Shown: positions 34,953-44,419 of the stretch, piece after piece | Layout of the letters: each line of letters begins with the position of its first letter | Numbering within the stretch: the stretch's first letter is position 1 | Origin: Neorhizobium sp. JUb45 | Lineage (GTDB): Bacteria > Pseudomonadota > Alphaproteobacteria > Rhizobiales > Rhizobiaceae | Direction: 5' to 3' | Assembly: GCF_004343585.1 (NCBI RefSeq) | Contig: NZ_SLYW01000003.1 | Location: 847,857 to 911,856 of the forward strand | Length of the DNA stretch: 64,000 nucleotides | The notes under the pieces: generated by a model | Database searches by the model: none | What the model was told of the DNA's origin: nothing | The model's input: only the letters and a program-made list of their open reading frames with translations | Made by a program: the position numbers and the translations under genes

Positions 34953-36008
34953 ATGATCTATTCCCCGCAAAGGATCGGCCTGATGGGGGCCGGCCTTATC
35001 GGCCGCGAACATGCCGTTCTGCTTTCCAAAAATCCCGGGACGGAACTGGTCGCCATTGCCGATCCGGCGGATGCGGCAGCGGTTATGGCCGCCGAATTCG
35101 GCGCGCAGCATTATGTCGATTTCCGCCGGATGCTGGATGAAGAGCGTCTCGATGGTGTGATCATTGCCCTGCCGAACGCGCTTCATGCCGATGCGGCGAT
35201 TGCATGTCTGGAGCGCGGTATTGCCTGTCTGGTGGAAAAGCCGATCGCCGACACGCTGGAGGCAGCATTGCGGGTGGTCGAGGCTGCCGAGCGCACGGGT
35301 GTCCCGGTGCTGGTCGGCCATCAGCGCCGCCACAGCCCGGATATCGCCAAGGCACGCCGGATGGTGGCGGGCGGCGAACTGGGCAGGCTGGTCGCCGTCA
35401 ACGCCATGTGGATGGCGGATAAGCCGGACGCCTATTTCGATGCGGCATGGCGACGCCAGTCGGGCGGCGGGCCATTGCTCATCAATCTCATCCACGACAT
35501 CGATTGCCTGCGGTTCATCTGCGGCAATATCGAAGAGGTCATGGCCTTCACCTCGAATGCGGTGCGTGGCTTCGAGGTGGAGGATACGGCGAGTATCAGT
35601 GTCCGCTTCACCTCCGGTGCGCTGGCAACGATGGTGATGAGCGATGCGGCGGTCTCGCCATACAACTGGGACACGGCGGCCGGGCAGGCGCTGTATTTTC
35701 CGCACCAGCCGGAAAATGCCTATTTCTTTTCCGGCACCAAGGCCGCGCTGGCCGTTCCCGGTATGGACCTTTGGCGACATGAAACCGAGGACGGGCACTG
35801 GCAGCATCCGCTGGTTCGCCGCCACATCACGCTCGATGGCAGTCGTGCCTATGACAATCAGCTTGCGCATTTTATTGAGGTTATCGCACGACGTGAGAAA
35901 CCGCTCGTTTCCGCGCGCGACGGCATGACCACATTGGCAAGCGTGCTGGCAATCAGCAGGTCCGCGGCAGAAAGGCGGCCTGTCAGGCCCTCGGAAATGC
36001 TTGGCTGA
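34953..36008 (+). CDS. Gfo/Idh/MocA-family oxidoreductase
   Basis: A 351-residue NAD(P)-dependent oxidoreductase. The N-terminal Rossmann motif is GLMGAGLIGREHA and the EKP motif is CLVEKPIADT near residue 93; the C-terminal domain holds GGGPLLINLIHDIDCLRF, with the catalytic His/Asp pair. It is the last gene of the quinate/shikimate-like operon, 10 bases after the AroE-like gene. It could oxidise a polyhydroxy ring acid. The substrate is unknown. Confidence 0.88.
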   Translation: MIYSPQRIGLMGAGLIGREHAVLLSKNPGTELVAIADPADAAAVMAAEFGAQHYVDFRRMLDEERLDGVIIALPNALHADAAIACLERGIACLVEKPIADTLEAALRVVEAAERTGVPVLVGHQRRHSPDIAKARRMVAGGELGRLVAVNAMWMADKPDAYFDAAWRRQSGGGPLLINLIHDIDCLRFICGNIEEVMAFTSNAVRGFEVEDTASISVRFTSGALATMVMSDAAVSPYNWDTAAGQALYFPHQPENAYFFSGTKAALAVPGMDLWRHETEDGHWQHPLVRRHITLDGSRAYDNQLAHFIEVIARREKPLVSARDGMTTLASVLAISRSAAERRPVRPSEMLG

Positions 36009-36130
36009 CTGTCACGATCGGCCGCCTTCGAGGCTGGCTGCAGCGGACGATGGCTTTGATCCCTCGAATAACGGATCGTTTCTGATTGGCGTATTTCGCG
36101 CCGGATTCCGGCGACGGAGTGGCCGCGTCG

Positions 36131-37153
36131 TCAGGCGCTGTCGCGCACCATCAATTTTCCTGCAAATAGCCGATCGAAATCACGGTCTTCCTCGCTGCCG
36201 AGAACCTTTACGAGATATTCGGCCATATCCGTCAGTGGCTGCCGGTAGGTGGTCAGCCGGTAATTGGCGCCTTCCGCCTGCGGCACGTCGTCGAAGCCGG
36301 TAATGGCAATGTCCTCGGGGATGCGCAGACCAAGCTTGTGGCGGATAACATCGGTTGCGCCGATCGCCAGCGCATCGTTTTCGCAGACAAGAATATCCGG
36401 CAGCCTCGCCCGCGGCCGATCACCAAGTGCGTCTTCGACAATGCCTGCGGCAAGCGAAGGATCATAGGCGGAAACGGAGACGGTTTCCGGCTCGTTGCCA
36501 AAATGCTGGCGCCAGTAATCGACAAACGTTTCCTTTCGCAGCAGGTGCGCCGACGAGGTGCGCGGACCCGCCAGAAACATGGGACGCCTGTAACCGCGTT
36601 CATGCACGTAGTTGGCAATCTCCTTCATCGCATGAACGTCATCGACCGCGATCGAGATCGTGTTCGGATTTTGCGATGTGCGGGCAAAGATGATCAGCTT
36701 GCGGAAGCGGCGGGCGTGCAGCGCGGTGTCGAGAACATCGTCATCGAACTGGATGCCGATCAGGATCACCGCATCGACCCGGCGCTGACTGGCGTTCAGA
36801 AGCGCATGGCCGGCATCGGCGCGGTCCAGCGTGTTGACCAGCAGGATATCCCAGCCTTCACGCCGGAGAATCCGCGTCAACCGTTCCATCATCACCAGCT
36901 TGTGGGGATTGGCAAAGTCGTCGATCAGCAGGGCCACCAGATTGGAGCGATCGGAGGCGAGGCTGGCTGCGCGCAGGTCCGGCACATAACCCAGTCGTTC
37001 TGCCGCAACCCGCACCTTTTCAAGACTTTTCGAAGAAATCGAAGCATCCTTGCGGAAGGCACGGTTGACCGTCCAGCGGGACACGCCGGCCTCGGCTGCG
37101 ACGTCGTCTGCAGTGATGTTGCCCGCAAAGGCAGGTTTTTTTTCGTCCGGCAT
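36131..37153 (-). CDS. LacI-family transcriptional regulator
   Basis: A 340-residue repressor with an N-terminal LacI helix-turn-helix (TADDVAAEAGVSRWTVNRAF, about 14-33) and the hinge ERLGYVPDLRAASLASDRSN, then a periplasmic-binding-protein-like sensor domain with ITGFDDVPQAE near the end. It lies divergent from the inositol operon across two palindromic operators. LacI regulation differs from the RpiR-type IolR used by many rhizobia. Start at 37153; ATG at 37192 is also in frame. Confidence 0.9.
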   Translation of the reverse strand: MPDEKKPAFAGNITADDVAAEAGVSRWTVNRAFRKDASISSKSLEKVRVAAERLGYVPDLRAASLASDRSNLVALLIDDFANPHKLVMMERLTRILRREGWDILLVNTLDRADAGHALLNASQRRVDAVILIGIQFDDDVLDTALHARRFRKLIIFARTSQNPNTISIAVDDVHAMKEIANYVHERGYRRPMFLAGPRTSSAHLLRKETFVDYWRQHFGNEPETVSVSAYDPSLAAGIVEDALGDRPRARLPDILVCENDALAIGATDVIRHKLGLRIPEDIAITGFDDVPQAEGANYRLTTYRQPLTDMAEYLVKVLGSEEDRDFDRLFAGKLMVRDSA

Positions 37154-37224
37154 TTCCGCTCCCGAATCCTCTGGTGGACCGGCTGGCACCATTCATAGCG
37201 GGTTTTTCCGTTCGCCTGAAATTA

Positions 37225-37269
37225 TTTTTGCTCCCGCGAGCAAAATGCTCTTGCTCGCGGGAGCAAAAA
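37225..37269. promoter_or_regulatory. Paired palindromic LacI-type operators
   Basis: TTTTTGCTCCCGCGAGCAA (37225-37243) and TTGCTCGCGGGAGCAAAAA (37251-37269) are exact inverted copies separated by 7 bases. Each core TTGCTC-N4-GAGCAA is itself a near-perfect LacI-type palindrome with a CG centre. They sit between the divergent LacI gene and the inositol operon, so autoregulation and repression of both directions are likely. Confidence 0.8.
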
Positions 37270-37321
37270 TTGCAATGTTCAAATCAAGGGCGGTCGGGAG
37301 CTGCCTTTCGGGAGGATAACA

Positions 37322-38314
37322 GTGCTGAAAATCGGATTGCTCGGCGCCGGCCGTATCGGTCGTGTGCATGCCATCAATATTGCCGGTCACGCTCGCAGCC
37401 AGCTGGTTGCCGTGTCGGATGTTAACGAAGACTCGGCGCGGTCACTGGCCGACGCTTATGGCGCAAAGGCCGCCAGTTCGGATGCGATCCTGTCGGATGC
37501 CTCGATCGATGCTGTGTTGATCGCCACCTCGACCGACACCCATTCGGACCTGATGGAAAGAGCCGCTGCCGCCGGCAAGGCGATCCTCTGCGAAAAGCCG
37601 GTCGATCTGTCTCTGGAGCGGGCGCAGGCGTGCCTGGAAACCGTCAGCAAGACCGGCGTGCCGGTGATGATCGGCTTCAATCGTCGTTTCGACCGCAATT
37701 TCGCATCCATCAAGGCGTCCATCGCGGCCGGCGAAATCGGCAAGCCCGAGCTTCTGTCGATCACATCCTTCGATCCGGCCCCGCCGCCGGTGTCCTATGT
37801 CAAAGTGTCCGGCGGCCTGTTCCGCGACATGATGATCCATGATTTCGACATGGCAAATTTTCTGATGGGCGATGTGCCGAAGACGGTGCACGCCGCCGGC
37901 ACCTCGATCGTCGATCCCGAGATCGGCAAGGCCGGCGATGTCGATACCGCCGTCGTGACGCTCACCTATGCCGATGGCCGTATCGCCGTCATCAAGAACA
38001 GTCGGCGTGCTGTTTACGGGTATGACCAGCGGGTCGAGATCCTCGGCTCCGAAGGTCTGTTGTCCGCCGGCAATGTGCTGGAGAATACGGTTTCGAAAGC
38101 GACCACGCAGGGCGTGATGAGCGCCAAGCCGGAGTTCTTTTTCCTCGAGCGTTACATGCGCGCCTATGCGACCGAATGGGATGCGTTTGTCGCTGCCATT
38201 CTCGATGGCGCTGCCATTCCGGTATCGCTCAAGGATGGTGTTGCCGCGCTCGCGCTCGCCGAAGCCGCGACCCAGTCGGTGAAATCGGGTCAACCCGTTT
38301 CTTTGGTTCGATAA
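37322..38314 (+). CDS. iolG: Inositol 2-dehydrogenase-like oxidoreductase (IolG family)
   Basis: A 330-residue Gfo/Idh/MocA enzyme. Motifs are GLLGAGRIGRVHA at the start, CEKPVDLS near residue 93 and GGLFRDMMIHDFDMANFL near 165, where the catalytic Asp/His lie. IolG oxidises myo-inositol to 2-keto-myo-inositol (scyllo-inosose) with NAD. The start is GTG at 37322, after GGGAGGATAACA. It begins the operon that carries iolC, D, E and B, which supports the call over a generic sugar dehydrogenase. Confidence 0.87.
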   Translation: MLKIGLLGAGRIGRVHAINIAGHARSQLVAVSDVNEDSARSLADAYGAKAASSDAILSDASIDAVLIATSTDTHSDLMERAAAAGKAILCEKPVDLSLERAQACLETVSKTGVPVMIGFNRRFDRNFASIKASIAAGEIGKPELLSITSFDPAPPPVSYVKVSGGLFRDMMIHDFDMANFLMGDVPKTVHAAGTSIVDPEIGKAGDVDTAVVTLTYADGRIAVIKNSRRAVYGYDQRVEILGSEGLLSAGNVLENTVSKATTQGVMSAKPEFFFLERYMRAYATEWDAFVAAILDGAAIPVSLKDGVAALALAEAATQSVKSGQPVSLVR

Positions 38315-38459
38315 GTCGGAAGGCGGCGGCGAATGCCGTCGCCACAAGAGATTGCTGCGGAGCAGGGGAGTGTGCCGCAGACTTTCGGTGCCGGTCCCGT
38401 GTGACCGGATGGACGGGGTGTCGGGGAGTGACACGCCGGAATTCACTTGGGAGGAAGTC

Positions 38460-39383
38460 ATGAAGAAATTGCTTGCCGCAGCCGCAACGATTGCGCTCAT
38501 TGCCGCTGCCAGCCCGGTGCTCGCCACCGATATCATCGTCGTCGCACATGGTCAGGCCAACGACCCGTTCTGGTCGGTGGTCAAGAACGGCGCCGAAAAG
38601 GCTGCCAAGGATACCGGCGTCAATGTCGAGTTCCGCTCGCCGGAAACCTTTGACATGGTGGCCATGGGCCAGCTGATCGACGCCGCCGTCAATCAGGATC
38701 CCGATGGTCTCGTGGTCTCGATCCCGGATGGCGATGCGCTTGGTCCGGCGATCAAACGCGCCGTGGATGCCGGTATTCCGGTCATCTCGATGAATTCCGG
38801 CTCGGATGTCGCCCACAAGCTCGGCGCCAAGCTGCATGTCGGCCAGTCCGAGTTCGATGCCGGCAAGGTGGCCGGTGCCAAGCTCGCCGAAATGGGCGGC
38901 AAGAAAGCCATCTGCGTCAATCAGGAGGTCGGCAACGTCTCGCTCGACCAGCGTTGCGCCGGCTTCGCCGAAGGTTTCGGCAAGAACGTGAAGGTGCTTC
39001 CGACCAGCAATGATCCGACCGAGGTCGAATCCAAGGTGCGCGCGGCATTGGAATCCGACAAGGATCTTGATGTCATCCTGTCGCTCAATGCCTCTCTGGT
39101 AGGCGAGCCGGCCGTGAAGGCGGCCCAGGCACTTGGCCGCGACAAGGTGCTGATCTCGACCTTCGACATGTCCGCCGGTTTCCTCAAGGATATCGCCGAC
39201 GGCAAGGCCGCCTTCTCGATCGACCAGCAGCAGTATCTGCAGGGTTATCTGCCCGTCTCCTTCCTGGCGCTGCATGCGCAATACGGGCTGATGCCGGGTG
39301 GTGACGTTGCTTCCGGTCCGAACCTCGTGACCAAGGAAACCGCAGCGCAGGTCATCGAACTGTCCTCCAAGGGCATCCGCTAA
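38460..39383 (+). CDS. CUT2-type sugar/inositol ABC binding protein
   Basis: A 307-residue periplasmic protein with a signal peptide ending near VLATDI (residue 22). The sequence is of the ribose/inositol-binding type: VVAHGQANDPFWSVVKNG, QLIDAAVNQDPDGLVV, and DQQQYLQGYLPVSFL. The position ahead of a CUT2 permease and ATPase inside the iol operon makes inositol its likely ligand. Start at 38460 after TTGGGAGGAAGTC. Confidence 0.9.
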   Translation: MKKLLAAAATIALIAAASPVLATDIIVVAHGQANDPFWSVVKNGAEKAAKDTGVNVEFRSPETFDMVAMGQLIDAAVNQDPDGLVVSIPDGDALGPAIKRAVDAGIPVISMNSGSDVAHKLGAKLHVGQSEFDAGKVAGAKLAEMGGKKAICVNQEVGNVSLDQRCAGFAEGFGKNVKVLPTSNDPTEVESKVRAALESDKDLDVILSLNASLVGEPAVKAAQALGRDKVLISTFDMSAGFLKDIADGKAAFSIDQQQYLQGYLPVSFLALHAQYGLMPGGDVASGPNLVTKETAAQVIELSSKGIR

Positions 39384-39463
39384 GCACATCCTCTTCCGGG
39401 TCGCCGCAGTTTTTGCCGCGGCCCGGTCATCGATCCCAGGGGACAGACCCAGGAGACATATCC

Positions 39464-40570
39464 ATGTCGACAGACACGCTGGCGCTTAGCGACGAGCGCA
39501 TCAAATCCGAGCCTTTTCTCACCAAACTCATGAAACGGCCGGAACTCGGCGCAATCGGGGGCGTGGTCCTCGTCACAATCTTCTTCATGATCACCGCCGA
39601 TCGCACGATGTTCACGCTGTCGGGCGTGATGAACTTCATGACGCCGGCAGCCCAGCTCGGCATTCTCGGCATTGCCGCGGCCATGCTGATGATCGGCGGC
39701 GAATTTGATCTGTCGATCGGTTCCATGGTTGCCTTTGCCGGCATGGTGTTTGGCGTCTTTGTCGTCAATATCGGCATGCCGCTTGTCATCGCCATTCCGC
39801 TGACGCTCGCTCTGGCCGCCGTACTCGGTGCCACCAACGGCATGATCGTGCTGCGCACTGGCCTGCCGTCCTTCATCGTCACGCTGGCGGGCCTGTTCGT
39901 GCTGCGCGGTGCAGCCCTTGTCGGCCTGAAACTTTTCACCGGTGGCTCGACGCAGCTGCGCGGCATTCGTGAAGCGGTGGAAGGCGATTTTCTGGCGCCG
40001 ATCTTTTCAGGCGATGCCTTTGGCTTCATCATGCGCTGGCTGGCGGAAGCCGGCATCGTCGATAGTTTTAAATCGGGCGTGCCAAAGGTGCCGGGCATTC
40101 CGGTGGAAATCATCTGGTTCGTCGCCTTTGCCGCGATCGCCACCTATATCCTCCTGCGCACCCCCATCGGCAACTGGATCTTTGCGACCGGTGGCGATGC
40201 GCTTGCGGCGAAAAATTCCGGCGTGCCTGTGCGCCGTGTCAAAATCTCGCTGTTCATGCTGACGGCCATGGCCGCTGCGCTCGTCGCCATCATCACCGTC
40301 ATCGATGCCGGTTCCACCGATGCCCGCCGCGGCTTCATGAAGGAATTCGAGGCGATCATCGCAGCCGTTATCGGCGGCTGCCTGCTGACGGGTGGTTACG
40401 GCTCGGCGATCGGTGCCTTCTTCGGCGCAATCATCTTCGGCATGGTCACGATCGGCCTGACCTACACCAAATTCGACCAGGACTGGTTCCAGATCTTTCT
40501 CGGCACGATGCTTCTGCTGGCCGTCATCTTCAACAACGTCATTCGCCGACGTGTGACCGGGGAGCGCTGA
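39464..40570 (+). CDS. CUT2-type sugar/inositol ABC permease
   Basis: A 368-residue permease of the RbsC family with about nine or ten hydrophobic segments. Typical stretches are GILGIAAAMLMIGGEFDLSIGSM near residue 65-85 and ATGGDALAAKNSGVPVRRVK near 245. Start at 39464 after CAGGAGACA. It pairs with the ATPase starting three bases after its stop. Confidence 0.94.
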   Translation: MSTDTLALSDERIKSEPFLTKLMKRPELGAIGGVVLVTIFFMITADRTMFTLSGVMNFMTPAAQLGILGIAAAMLMIGGEFDLSIGSMVAFAGMVFGVFVVNIGMPLVIAIPLTLALAAVLGATNGMIVLRTGLPSFIVTLAGLFVLRGAALVGLKLFTGGSTQLRGIREAVEGDFLAPIFSGDAFGFIMRWLAEAGIVDSFKSGVPKVPGIPVEIIWFVAFAAIATYILLRTPIGNWIFATGGDALAAKNSGVPVRRVKISLFMLTAMAAALVAIITVIDAGSTDARRGFMKEFEAIIAAVIGGCLLTGGYGSAIGAFFGAIIFGMVTIGLTYTKFDQDWFQIFLGTMLLLAVIFNNVIRRRVTGER

Positions 40571-40573
40571 ACG

Positions 40574-41353
40574 ATGACCGCACCCATCATCCACATGGAA
40601 AACATCAAGAAGCACTATGGCAATGTCATTGCGCTCAACGGTGTGACCTTCGATCTACGTCCCGGCGAATGCCACTGCCTGCTCGGCGATAACGGCGCCG
40701 GCAAGTCCACCTTCATCAAGACCATGTCGGGCGTGCACAAGCCGACCGAGGGTTCGATCACCTTCGAAGGCAAGCCGCTGTCCTTCGGCAGCCCGCGCGA
40801 CGCGATGGAGGCGGGCATCGCCACCGTGTTTCAGGATCTCGCGATGATCCCGCTGATGTCGGTGACGCGCAATTTCTTCATGGGGCGCGAACCGACCAAG
40901 GGCAGGGGCATCTTCAAGCGGTTCGATATCGACACCGCCAACGAGATCACCATGGCGGAGATGCGCAAGATGGGCATCAACCTGCGTGGTCCCGATCAGG
41001 CTGTCGGCACGCTTTCGGGTGGTGAGCGGCAGACCGTGGCGATTGCCCGCGCCGTCTATTTCGGCGCCAAGGTTCTCATCCTCGATGAACCCACCTCGGC
41101 GCTCGGCGTGCGTCAGACCGCCAACGTGCTTTCCACCATCAACCGCGTGCGCGAACAGGGCATCGGCGTGGTGTTCATTTCTCACAATGTCCGCCATGCG
41201 ATGGCGGTCGGTGACCGGTTCACGGTTCTGAACCGTGGCCAGACGCTCGGCACCGCGACACGCGGAGACATCAATGCGGCCCAGTTGCAGGACCTGATGG
41301 CGGGCGGACAGGAAATGGCCGCGCTCGAAGGTTCGCTCGGCGGAACGATCTGA
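40574..41353 (+). CDS. CUT2-type single-domain ABC ATP-binding protein
   Basis: A 259-residue ATPase with one nucleotide-binding domain: Walker [10 protein letters not shown] near residue 38, signature [15 protein letters not shown] and Walker [13 protein letters not shown]. Most CUT2 ATPases, such as RbsA, are duplicated to about 500 residues, but rhizobial FrcA-type proteins are single as here. It likely drives inositol uptake. Confidence 0.94.
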   Translation: MTAPIIHMENIKKHYGNVIALNGVTFDLRPGECHCLLGDNGAGKSTFIKTMSGVHKPTEGSITFEGKPLSFGSPRDAMEAGIATVFQDLAMIPLMSVTRNFFMGREPTKGRGIFKRFDIDTANEITMAEMRKMGINLRGPDQAVGTLSGGERQTVAIARAVYFGAKVLILDEPTSALGVRQTANVLSTINRVREQGIGVVFISHNVRHAMAVGDRFTVLNRGQTLGTATRGDINAAQLQDLMAGGQEMAALEGSLGGTI

Positions 41354-41363
41354 GGCATTTTTC

Positions 41364-42497
41364 ATGGTACAGACTTCAACTCTCCCGGATCGTCCGCTTG
41401 GTATCGCGCTGATCGGCACCGGTTTCATGGGCAAGTGCCACGCCATGGCCTGGCGCAATGTGGCCGCCGTCTTCGGAGGTGCACATCACCGGCTGGAAAT
41501 CCTGTCCGACGCCACGCCGGAGAGTGCGCAACGTTTTGCCGATCAGTTCGGCTTTGCGCGTTCCACGGCCGCTTGGCAGGAAGCCGTCGGCGATCCGAAT
41601 GTCGATGTCGTCTCGATCACGGCGCCAAACGGCATGCACCGGCCGATGGCCGAGGCGGCGCTCAAAGCCGGAAAACATGTCTGGCTGGAAAAGCCGATGG
41701 CGCTGACGCTGGCCGATGCTCAGGCAATGGCCGCAACCGCCGCCGCCTATCCGCGCCAGGCAACGATGCTCGGTTACAACTATCTCAGAAGCCCCGCCTT
41801 TCAGGCTGCACGCAATCTGATCCGCGATGGCGGGATCGGAAAACCGCTCGCTTTCCGCGGGGTTTATGACGAGGATTATTCCGCCGATCCACTCCTCCCG
41901 TGGTCGTGGCGGATGACTCACGAAGGTGGCGGTCTGGGCGCGCTTGGCGATCTCGGCTGCCATCTCGTGAGCCATATGCTGGCGCTGATGGGGCCGGTGG
42001 CCGAAGTGGTCGCCCAGACCCAGGTTGCCATTCCCGCGCGTCCGTCGCCGGAGGGTCCCAAGCCGGTTGAAAACGAGGACAGCGCGCTGGCCATGCTGCG
42101 GTTTGCCTCCGGCGCGCAAGGCTCGTTTGCCACGTCGCGCGTGGCGCGTGGCCGCAAATGCAGGCTGCAATGGGAAGTGCATGGCAGCGAAGGCACGATC
42201 GTTTTCGATCAGGAAAACATGAATGAACTCTGGGTTCATCGTGCTGGCGAGGCGGGTTTCACCCGGCACCTGACCGGCCCGGATCAGCCGGATTTTGCCG
42301 CCTTCTGCCCGGCACCCGGTCACAACTTTGGTTTCAACGAACAGAAGGTGGTGGAAGCCCGCGATCTGCTTGTCGCGATTGCCGGCGGGCCGAATTCCGG
42401 TCCTGATTTCGGCCACGGGTTGGAGATCGAAAAGGTCATTCACGCCATGGCCGCCTCCAACGGCAGCACCATCCGCATCGAAAGGGTGACGACATGA
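41364..42497 (+). CDS. Second Gfo/Idh/MocA-family oxidoreductase of the inositol operon
   Basis: A 377-residue oxidoreductase with Rossmann motif [18 protein letters not shown] motif WLEKPMALT near residue 110, and [19 protein letters not shown] near 190-210. It is 10 bases after the ATPase gene and overlaps the iolC start by four bases. A second dehydrogenase may accept scyllo-inositol, D-chiro-inositol or an inositol glycoside; specificity is not readable. Confidence 0.88.
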   Translation: MVQTSTLPDRPLGIALIGTGFMGKCHAMAWRNVAAVFGGAHHRLEILSDATPESAQRFADQFGFARSTAAWQEAVGDPNVDVVSITAPNGMHRPMAEAALKAGKHVWLEKPMALTLADAQAMAATAAAYPRQATMLGYNYLRSPAFQAARNLIRDGGIGKPLAFRGVYDEDYSADPLLPWSWRMTHEGGGLGALGDLGCHLVSHMLALMGPVAEVVAQTQVAIPARPSPEGPKPVENEDSALAMLRFASGAQGSFATSRVARGRKCRLQWEVHGSEGTIVFDQENMNELWVHRAGEAGFTRHLTGPDQPDFAAFCPAPGHNFGFNEQKVVEARDLLVAIAGGPNSGPDFGHGLEIEKVIHAMAASNGSTIRIERVTT

Positions 42498-44419
42498 CGA
42501 AGACACTCGACGTCATCACGATCGGCCGCGCCGGTGTCGATCTGTATGGCGCCCAGATCGGTGGACGGCTGGAAGACATGGGCTCGTTCGAAAAATATAT
42601 CGGCGGCTCGCCCACCAACATCGCCTGCGGCAGCGCGCGGCTTGGCCTGAAGACGGCACTGATCAGCCGGGTCGGCAATGAGCACATGGGCCGCTTCATC
42701 CTCGAGCAATTGAAGCGCGAGGGAGTTTCGACCGAGGGTGTAAAGACCGATCCGGAACGGCTGACGGCGCTGGTCATTCTCGGCATTCGCGACGACACCC
42801 AGTTTCCGCTGATCTTCTACCGCGAAAACTGCGCCGACATGGCGCTGTGCGAAGACGATATCGATGAGGACTTCATCGCCTCCGCCCGCGCCGTTGTCGT
42901 CACCGGCACGCATCTGAGCAATAACCGTACCGAAGCCGCCGTGCTCAAGGCGCTGACGCTCGCCCGCAAGCACGGTCTGCGCACCGCGCTCGATATCGAC
43001 TATCGCCCCAACCTCTGGGGTGTCGCCGGTCATGGCGATGGCGAAAGCCGGTTTGTCGAAAGCGCCAGGGTCACGGCCCGTTTGCAGACAAGCCTGCACC
43101 TGTTCGACCTGATCGTCGGTACCGAAGAGGAATTCCATATTGCCGGTGGCTCGACGGACACGCTGGCGGCCCTCAACGCCGTTCGCAAGGTCAGCGCCGC
43201 GACGCTGGTGTGCAAACGTGGTCCGCTTGGCGCCACCGCCTTCGAACATGCCATTCCGACCAGCCTGGATGATGGTCAGAGCGGTCAGGGTTTTCCGATC
43301 GAGGTGTTTAATGTGCTCGGCGCCGGCGACGGCTTCTTTTCCGGGCTTCTGCGTGGCTGGATGACCGGCGAGGACTGGCCGACATCGCTGAAATTCGCCA
43401 ATGCCTGCGGCGCCTTCGCCGTCAGCCGACATGGCTGCACGCCGGCCTATCCGAGCTTCGAGGAACTGGAATTTTTCCTGAAGCGCGGCGTCGTGCGTCC
43501 CGATCTGCGCAATGATGCGGAACTGGAGCAGCTGCACTGGTCGACCACGCGTCAGAGGCGGGTCGATGGCGACTGGTCGACCATGCGGGTGTTTGCCTTC
43601 GATCACCGTGTCCAGCTGGAGCAGATGCCCGGATACACGTTGCAAAAGGGCGCGGCCTTCAAGGAATTGTGCCTTCAGGCAGCGCTTCGCGTGCAGGCGG
43701 GCAAATCCGGTTACGGCATTCTCTGCGACAACCGCATCGGCCGGTCGGCACTGCACAAGGCTTCGGGGTCCGGGCTTTGGATCGGCCGTCCGGCCGAGTG
43801 GCCGGGGTCGCGGCCGCTGACGCTGGAACCGGAGCTGGGTACGGATTGCGGCACGCTGTCCGAATGGGCGCGCGAGGATGTGGTCAAGGTTCTGTGCTTC
43901 TGCCATCCGGATGACGATGCGCAAACGCGGGCGCAGCAGGAAGCGACGGTCAAGAGATTGTTCGAAGCGGCACGGCGCAACCGGCTGGAATTTCTTCTCG
44001 AAGTCATCCCGTCCAAGGTCGGACTAACGGATGACCACACGGTTGCGACGCTGATCCATCAATTTTATGCGGCCGGCATCTATCCCGACTGGTGGAAGCT
44101 GGAGCCGATGAAAACCACGGCCGGCTGGCGAAATGCCATCGCAGCCATCGAGGCGCATGACCGCCATACACGCGGCATCGTCGTGCTCGGCCTGGATGCG
44201 CCGGAAGCGGAACTGTCGACCAGTTTCGAAGTCGCGGCAGGTTTCGATCTGGTGAAGGGCTTTGCGGTCGGACGCACGATTTTCGGCGAGGCCGCCAAAC
44301 GCTGGCTGGCGGGTGACATCACGGACGAGACGGCCGTTGACGACATGGCCAAACGGTACCAGCGGCTGTGCACCATTTGGGACACGGCACGCGAAAAAGC
44401 ACAGGAGCAGGCGGCATGA
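42494..44419 (+). CDS. iolC: 5-Dehydro-2-deoxygluconokinase IolC fused to a DUF2090 aldolase-like domain
   Basis: A 641-residue bifunctional-looking protein. Residues 1-330 are a PfkB kinase, with the entry motif [18 protein letters not shown] and the catalytic GAGDGFFSG near residue 280. Residues 340-635 are DUF2090, which resembles a class I aldolase barrel with [14 protein letters not shown] and WWKLEPM. IolC phosphorylates 5-dehydro-2-deoxygluconate. The fused domain may do the following IolJ-type aldol cleavage; no separate iolJ is in the window. It overlaps iolD by ATGA. Confidence 0.93.
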   Translation: MTKTLDVITIGRAGVDLYGAQIGGRLEDMGSFEKYIGGSPTNIACGSARLGLKTALISRVGNEHMGRFILEQLKREGVSTEGVKTDPERLTALVILGIRDDTQFPLIFYRENCADMALCEDDIDEDFIASARAVVVTGTHLSNNRTEAAVLKALTLARKHGLRTALDIDYRPNLWGVAGHGDGESRFVESARVTARLQTSLHLFDLIVGTEEEFHIAGGSTDTLAALNAVRKVSAATLVCKRGPLGATAFEHAIPTSLDDGQSGQGFPIEVFNVLGAGDGFFSGLLRGWMTGEDWPTSLKFANACGAFAVSRHGCTPAYPSFEELEFFLKRGVVRPDLRNDAELEQLHWSTTRQRRVDGDWSTMRVFAFDHRVQLEQMPGYTLQKGAAFKELCLQAALRVQAGKSGYGILCDNRIGRSALHKASGSGLWIGRPAEWPGSRPLTLEPELGTDCGTLSEWAREDVVKVLCFCHPDDDAQTRAQQEATVKRLFEAARRNRLEFLLEVIPSKVGLTDDHTVATLIHQFYAAGIYPDWWKLEPMKTTAGWRNAIAAIEAHDRHTRGIVVLGLDAPEAELSTSFEVAAGFDLVKGFAVGRTIFGEAAKRWLAGDITDETAVDDMAKRYQRLCTIWDTAREKAQEQAA

